Below are positions 57,413 to 64,000 of a stretch of 64,000 bases of DNA, in pieces. The notes below the pieces were generated by a model. That model saw nothing but the letters and a program-made list of their open reading frames with translations, did no database searches and had not been told where the DNA came from. A program made the translations under genes and the position numbers. The DNA is from Acidobacteriota bacterium. Its GTDB lineage: Bacteria > Acidobacteriota > Aminicenantia > Aminicenantales > Saccharicenantaceae. The stretch spans positions 1 to 64,000 of the forward strand of contig JBDKSB010000001.1 in the NCBI GenBank assembly GCA_039683095.1. Reading direction: 5' to 3'. How positions within the stretch are numbered: position 1 is the first letter of the stretch; each line of letters starts with the position of its first letter.

Positions 57413-57474
57413 CACAGCTGGAAAATCGCGCCCCATCGGTCTATCCTTGGGGAAACGTCCGCAAGGAGCACGGC

Positions 57475-58539
57475 ATGACCAGCGACGAGATCAAGCGATC
57501 GGAGAAGGCGGGACTCTCGCCCGGTACCCTGATGTACATCGGCGACAAGGAGCCCCGGCCGCCCCGGATCACGGTCATCGACTACGACGGCTCGGGCTTC
57601 CTCGAGAAGCAGGCGGCCGTCGTCGACGAGTGCTTCCCCTTCAAGGAGACCTCGACCGTGACCTGGATCAACGTCGACGGGGTCCGGGACGCCTCGGTCA
57701 TCGAGAAGCTGGGCGCGAAGTTCGACATCCACCCGCTGGTCCTCGAGGACATCATGACCACGACCCAGAGGCCCAAGGCGGAGGACCTGGGGAACGCCGT
57801 GTTCGTCGTCCTGCGCATGATCGAATGCGACAAGGACGGGGCGGACCTGACGGCCGACCAGCTCAGCCTCATCCTCGGGCCGAACTATGTCCTCTCGTTC
57901 CAGGAGACGCCGGGCGACTGCCTCGACCTGGTGCGCGAACGGATCCGCGGCGGCAAGGGACGCATCCGCAAGCTCGGTCCGGATTATCTGGCCTACGCCA
58001 TCGTCGACGCGGTCGTCGACAACTATTTCTTCGTCCTGGAGAAGCTCGGCGAGCGGATCGACGCCCTGGAGGAGGTCCTCGTCGAAGCGCCGCGCCGGGA
58101 GATGCTCCACGAGATCCACGCCCTCAAGCGCGAGATGATCGAGCTGAGGAAGTCGGTCTGGCCCCTCCGGGAAGTCGTCAGCGCCCTGGAGCGGATGGAG
58201 ACGCCCTTCATCCGCAAGTCGACGGGCGTCTTCCTGCGCGACGTCTACGACCACGCCATCCAGGTCATCGACACCGTCGAGTCCTTCCGGGAGATCCTGT
58301 CCAGCATGGTCGAGACGTACCTCTCGTCCGTCTCCAACCGCATGAACGAGGTCATGAAGGTCCTGACCATCATCTCGACGATCTTCATCCCCATCACCTT
58401 CATCGTCGGGGTCTACGGGATGAACTTCCCGAACATGCCGGAGATCGGCTGGCGGTGGGGCTATCTCCTCGTCTGGGCGGCGATCGTCGCCTCGGTCGGA
58501 GGGATGATCGCGTTCTTCCGCAAGCGGAAGTGGTTCTGA
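57475..58539 (+). CDS. corA: CorA-type magnesium/cobalt transporter
   Basis: The 354-residue protein has the large cytoplasmic funnel domain (TWINVDGVRDASVIEKLG; HPLVLEDIMTTTQRPK), a long stalk helix and two C-terminal helices with the selectivity motif YGMNF between them. It forms a pentameric Mg2+/Co2+/Ni2+ channel in the inner membrane. A possible promoter is TGGAAA-17-TATCCT (57419-57447), and AAGGAG precedes ATG 57475. Confidence 0.95.
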   Translation: MTSDEIKRSEKAGLSPGTLMYIGDKEPRPPRITVIDYDGSGFLEKQAAVVDECFPFKETSTVTWINVDGVRDASVIEKLGAKFDIHPLVLEDIMTTTQRPKAEDLGNAVFVVLRMIECDKDGADLTADQLSLILGPNYVLSFQETPGDCLDLVRERIRGGKGRIRKLGPDYLAYAIVDAVVDNYFFVLEKLGERIDALEEVLVEAPRREMLHEIHALKREMIELRKSVWPLREVVSALERMETPFIRKSTGVFLRDVYDHAIQVIDTVESFREILSSMVETYLSSVSNRMNEVMKVLTIISTIFIPITFIVGVYGMNFPNMPEIGWRWGYLLVWAAIVASVGGMIAFFRKRKWF

Positions 58540-58543
58540 GGCC

Positions 58544-58771
58544 TCAGGGCGCGGGCTGGCCGGCGCCGATGCCGTAGCGGCTGATCTTGTGGTAGAGGGT
58601 CGAGCGCGAGATGGCCAGGATGCGGGAGACCTCGGCCCGGTTCTGGTCGGTGATGTCGAGCAGGAAGCCGATGTAGTCCCGCTCCAGGGCCTTCAGGGTC
58701 GGGAAGCCGGCGGGGGAGGGGAATGCGCCCTCCTCGTTGAGCCCCAGATAGCGCTGGAGATAGACGTTCAC
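58544..58771 (-). CDS. Orphan Fis-type helix-turn-helix protein
   Basis: The 75-residue product ends in a Fis/NtrC-type HTH_8 (about 28-70: LKALERDYIGFLLDITDQNR, SRILAISRSTLYHKISRYGI). Such motifs normally end sigma-54 activators; here there is no receiver or AAA+ domain. It may be a small DNA-binding regulator or a remnant. GTG 58771 was chosen because GGAG lies ten bases upstream; TTG 58789 is also in frame and overlaps the upstream stop. It is likely co-transcribed with the membrane-protein gene before it. Confidence 0.7.
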   Translation of the reverse strand: MNVYLQRYLGLNEEGAFPSPAGFPTLKALERDYIGFLLDITDQNRAEVSRILAISRSTLYHKISRYGIGAGQPAP

Positions 58772-58785
58772 GGCCGGCCGGCTCC

Positions 58786-59355
58786 TCAACGGGCCCTGGC
58801 CATCTGGATCTGGCGGTAGTTGTTGGCCACGACGTAGGACAGGAGGACGTTGCTGGCCGTGGTCATGATCCAGGCCATGGTCCGGTTCCTTTTGAACAGG
58901 ACCTTCATGCTGACGTAGGACAGGGCCGTCGTCCCGAACTTGATCGCGGCGAAGGCGGCCGGGTCCTTGACGAATGGCCGCATCAGCGGGTTGGTCTCGA
59001 CCAGGCCCGGGTATTTCAGGGCCTGGCGGGTCGAGACGTAGTCGGCGACGTTGAGACCGAGCATGATGATCAGGTTGGCCTCGAAGAGGGCCTTGCCGGG
59101 CCGGTAGGCCGGCTGCAACGAGGGCAGGCGCGGCGCGATCGTCATGTCCGCCGCGAGCGGCACCGGCTCGATGGACAGGACCTCGAGGGTCGTAGGCGCC
59201 GGCGCCGGCAGGGGCGTCGGCAGCATCATCGTCGAGGGGGTGAGGGTCGTCGGCACGATCACGTCCCAGGTGGCTTCCGAGTCGTCGGATGCGCGGGCGG
59301 GCACGGCCGCGACAAGGCAGGCCGCGAGGGCGAAGATGGCGATCTTGGCTTTCAT
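58786..59355 (-). CDS. DUF5658-like membrane protein
   Basis: The 189-residue protein has a signal peptide (KAKIAIFALAACLVAAVPARA), a Pro/Thr/Leu-rich linker (about 35-75) and a C-terminal domain with three helices. LNVADYVSTRQALKYPGLVE followed by NPLMRPFV resembles DUF5658, a family of unknown function. The start at 59355 has AAGGAG eight bases upstream; an earlier Met (59382) would add nine residues. No clear promoter is seen. Confidence 0.7.
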   Translation of the reverse strand: MKAKIAIFALAACLVAAVPARASDDSEATWDVIVPTTLTPSTMMLPTPLPAPAPTTLEVLSIEPVPLAADMTIAPRLPSLQPAYRPGKALFEANLIIMLGLNVADYVSTRQALKYPGLVETNPLMRPFVKDPAAFAAIKFGTTALSYVSMKVLFKRNRTMAWIMTTASNVLLSYVVANNYRQIQMARAR

Positions 59356-59399
59356 TGGCGCCGCTCCTTTTCCTTCGTTCACGCCCTTATTATTGGCAA

Positions 59400-59640
59400 G
59401 AACGGTGCCAGGACCGTGGAATTATGTTAAACGAAAGATATAAAACAAGTAGCGGATATCATGCAGACGAAGTGGGTATCAACAAAAAGTATAAAAAATG
59501 AACACATTAGACAGCCTAGGGCGTCGCATCTATATTTATTATAGCTATTTATGGCCTTAATCGGCTATGCAGTTCAATAAATGAACACATAATGGACAGT
59601 CGGTAACATTTTGTGGACCCGATAATGAACGGTTTTGCTG
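59400..59640. other. AT-rich gene-free island, possible element remnant
   Basis: This stretch is visibly AT-rich against its GC-rich surroundings. It contains two related motifs, AATGAACACATTAGACAG (59497-59514) and AATGAACACATAATGGACAG (59580-59599), then TCGGTAACATTTTGTGGACC. No family-like gene is present. Repeats of this kind occur at ends of rve-type insertion sequences, but no transposase is visible, so element origin is inference. Confidence 0.45.
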
Positions 59641-59679
59641 ACGTGATGCCGCGGCCCCGGCGGGGGGCTCAGGCTTCGT

Positions 59680-62439
<2,760 letters not shown>

Positions 62440-62458
62440 AGGACCGTCGGAATCATCT

Positions 62459-62529
62459 ATTATAGCATGGACCGGCCGCAAAGGGACCGTCGGGGTCCGT
62501 CCCTCTTTGCCCGGCTCCTCTGCTATAAT
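62459..62529. promoter_or_regulatory. Divergent -10 boxes of uvrA and mntP
   Basis: Minus-strand TATAAT (62464-62459) faces uvrA and plus-strand TATAAT (62524-62529) faces mntP. Neither has a good -35. I saw no copy of the recA palindrome here, and the space after the mntP -10 box is too short for an Mn riboswitch. Confidence 0.45.
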
Positions 62530-62549
62530 GGGCCGTTCGGAGAGAACCT

Positions 62550-63116
62550 ATGGCTTTCGTCTTCATCCTGGGAATAGCCGTGGCCCTGGCCATGGATTGC
62601 TTCGCCATCACCATGGGGATGGCCTGCGGCGGCCAAGGGCTGACGGCGAAGCAGGCCGTCCGGATGGGGGCCTTTTTCGGCGGCTTCCAGTTCCTCATGC
62701 CCGTGATCGGCTGGTTCGCCGGGGAACGGGCCCTCGGGCTGATCAGGAGCTTCGACCACTGGGTGGCGTTCGGGCTGCTGGCCCTGATCGGCGGCCGGAT
62801 GATCTACGAGTCGTTCGCGATGAGCGACGAGGAGAAGGCCTGCCGGCCCGACCAGACCCGGGGCACGCGGCTGCTCGTCCTGGCGCTGGCGACGAGCATA
62901 GACGCGCTGGCCGTGGGCCTCAGCCTCGGGGTCGTCCGCACGGGCATCCTCTATCCCGCCATCGTCATCGGGATGACCAGCTTCGTCATGACCCTCGTCG
63001 GCGCCAGGCTGGGTCCGGTCCTGGGCCGTCTCGTGGGCAAGCGGGCCGAGCTCGCCGGCGGGCTCATCCTGATCGCCATCGGCGTCAAGATCCTGTTCGA
63101 GCACGCCGCCCGCTGA
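62550..63116 (+). CDS. mntP: Manganese efflux protein MntP
   Basis: The 188-residue protein has six predicted helices and the MntP motifs LGIAVALAMDCFAITMG and LALATSIDALAVGLSLG, where the Asp residues sit in two repeated halves. It exports Mn2+ from the cytoplasm. GGAGAG precedes ATG 62550. Confidence 0.92.
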   Translation: MAFVFILGIAVALAMDCFAITMGMACGGQGLTAKQAVRMGAFFGGFQFLMPVIGWFAGERALGLIRSFDHWVAFGLLALIGGRMIYESFAMSDEEKACRPDQTRGTRLLVLALATSIDALAVGLSLGVVRTGILYPAIVIGMTSFVMTLVGARLGPVLGRLVGKRAELAGGLILIAIGVKILFEHAAR

Positions 63117-63129
63117 GACCTCCCGCTCT

Positions 63130-63795
63130 TTATAGGAACCGGAAGAACGGGAAGAGCAGGAAGACCGCCAGGTCCCAGGCCGTGTGGCTGACGACGTTCA
63201 GGAGGGGCGAGCGGAAGCGCATGTAGAGCCAGCCCCAGAAGACGCCGCAGACCGCGGCGGCCAGCACCAGCATGAGGTTCCCGTAGGCCAGGTGGACGGC
63301 GGTGTAGAGCATCGCGGTCAGGGCGAAACCGTAGCTGGGGCAGGTCGTGGCGGCCGCCCGTTCCTGGAAAAAGCCCCGCCAGAAGAGCTCCTCGCCGGGC
63401 CCGATGATGAGCCCGAGGAGCAGCGCGACGCGCCAGCTCGAAGAGCCGGACTTCAGGGCGTAGATGTTCGCGATACTGGCCTCGGCGAAAGAGAACAGGC
63501 GCAGGGCCAGGTCCCGGCCGATGACGAAGAGGACGTAGAGGGCCGCGGAGGAAACCGCCCCGATGGCCAGCTTCCGGCCGAGGCCGGAGCGGACGTCCTG
63601 CCGGAGCCGTCCGGCAAAACCTTTGTCGAGGAGGAGGGCGAGGACGACCAGCAGAACGATGTTCAGGGTCATCCAGGACCAGAAATCGAGCGGGCCCAGG
63701 CGCCGGAGCCGGAACAGGGCGATGAACAGGGTCGCCGCCAGCGCTCCCATCGCGCCGACGAGGAGAGAGTCCTTGCGCCTGGTCCCGTCGCTCAT
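63130..63795 (-). CDS. CPBP-family intramembrane metalloprotease
   Basis: The 221-residue protein has about six helices and the three CPBP motifs: GPGEELFWRGFF (EExxxR), TAVHLAYGN and VSHTAWDLAVFL. The family includes Rce1-type proteases and bacteriocin-related proteins. It overlaps the upstream partial gene by 4 bp, so the two are coupled. Confidence 0.9.
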   Translation of the reverse strand: MSDGTRRKDSLLVGAMGALAATLFIALFRLRRLGPLDFWSWMTLNIVLLVVLALLLDKGFAGRLRQDVRSGLGRKLAIGAVSSAALYVLFVIGRDLALRLFSFAEASIANIYALKSGSSSWRVALLLGLIIGPGEELFWRGFFQERAAATTCPSYGFALTAMLYTAVHLAYGNLMLVLAAAVCGVFWGWLYMRFRSPLLNVVSHTAWDLAVFLLFPFFRFL

Positions 63796-64000
63796 CCAAG
63801 CCTCAGCATGCCTTCGAGGATGACGGCGGCCGTGCTGAGCAGGCCGAAGACCAGGTTATGATCGGCGGTCGCCCCGTCGAGGATGACGAAATCCAGGGGC
63901 CGGCGCGGAGCCGACCGGCGCACGGCCCGGCCCCAGAGACGAAGCGCGCTCGGCAGGGCGAGCAGCACGAGGAGGAACGTCCAGGGCATGGGGCGCAGCC
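63792..64000 (-). CDS. C-terminal end of a UbiA/MenA-like prenyltransferase (partial)
   Basis: Only the last 69 codons are visible; the gene runs off the window at 64000. The tail MPWTFLLVLLALPSALRLWG plus LDFVILDGATADHNLVFGLL resembles the final helices of UbiA-family prenyltransferases, which attach isoprenoid chains to quinone or other aromatic rings. An ATG at 63989 lies inside the frame and is probably not the start. Confidence 0.5.
   Translation of the reverse strand, partial: LRPMPWTFLLVLLALPSALRLWGRAVRRSAPRRPLDFVILDGATADHNLVFGLLSTAAVILEGMLRLG

Noticed and set aside
59424-59501. A 25-codon open frame in the AT-rich island
   Set aside because: It has no ribosome-binding site, no family match and no promoter, so I left it out as a gene.

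Overview
The window is a 64-kb, GC-rich, densely packed bacterial chromosome segment of mostly housekeeping genes, with many 4-20 bp start/stop overlaps. The organism is a diderm: there is a LolB-like lipoprotein, a heptose-bisphosphate phosphatase (GmhB), YidC with a large periplasmic domain, a MacA-MacB-TolC type efflux set and many signal peptides. CarD, bactofilin, a divergent Hfq, secreted M14/M16 peptidases and the GC content fit the Acidobacteriota / Candidatus Aminicenantes neighbourhood best. That assignment is inference: there is no rRNA here to prove it.

Layout. 0-5 kb: rpmB, then on the minus strand rel(ppGpp)-gmhB, an FmdB-type zinc ribbon and a secreted Memo-AMMECR1 fusion. 5-15.6 kb, plus strand: two tiny membrane proteins, LolB-like, ispE, tRNA-Gln, prs, rplY, pth; then rpsF-rpsR-rplI-dnaB; then radA-PIN/TRAM-ispD-ispF. 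15.6-24.6 kb: a large imperfect inverted repeat, an M14 carboxypeptidase, and an apparent stress/efflux operon (ECF sigma, zinc-finger anti-sigma, Spy/CpxP-like protein, MacA-like adaptor, ABC ATPase, MacB-like permease, TolC) behind a structured leader. 24.7-28.3 kb: hfq-pdxA facing carD-CNNM-smpB. 28.4-41.2 kb: rpmH-rnpA-yidD-yidC-jag, mnmE-mnmG-parS-parA-parB-bactofilin, pyrG, and a phosphohexomutase/mannose-1-P guanylyltransferase pair. 41.2-49.1 kb: an active/inactive M16 peptidase pair converging on accA-hisS-aspS and rlmB (minus). 49.2-59.4 kb: uppP, a YhhN protein, a methanogen-type thymidylate synthase-like protein, ogt, an acyl-CoA synthetase, radC, recA, sod, corA, an orphan Fis-type HTH and a DUF5658-like membrane protein. 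59.4-64 kb: an AT-rich gene-free island, uvrA, mntP, a CPBP protease and the end of a UbiA-like gene cut by the window.

Themes. Several lipid, isoprenoid and envelope genes (ispE, ispD, ispF, uppP, accA, LolB, gmhB) sit among translation and chromosome-maintenance genes. The DNA-repair genes radA, radC, ogt, recA and uvrA are scattered. Promoters in this stretch are easy to read by eye as TTGAxx-16/17-TAtaAT, and several overlap the stop codon of the preceding gene. The observations most worth a second look are the perfect 6-4-6 palindrome filling the recA promoter spacer (candidate SOS operator), the parS site inside mnmG with rsmG missing, the structured leader of the ECF sigma/efflux operon, the Hfq variant with a charged N-terminal arm, the exported Memo-AMMECR1 fusion, the tRNA-Gln gene overlapping ispE, the long inverted repeat near 15.7 kb and the AT-rich island near 59.5 kb. 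I saw no rRNA, CRISPR array, intact transposase or prophage.
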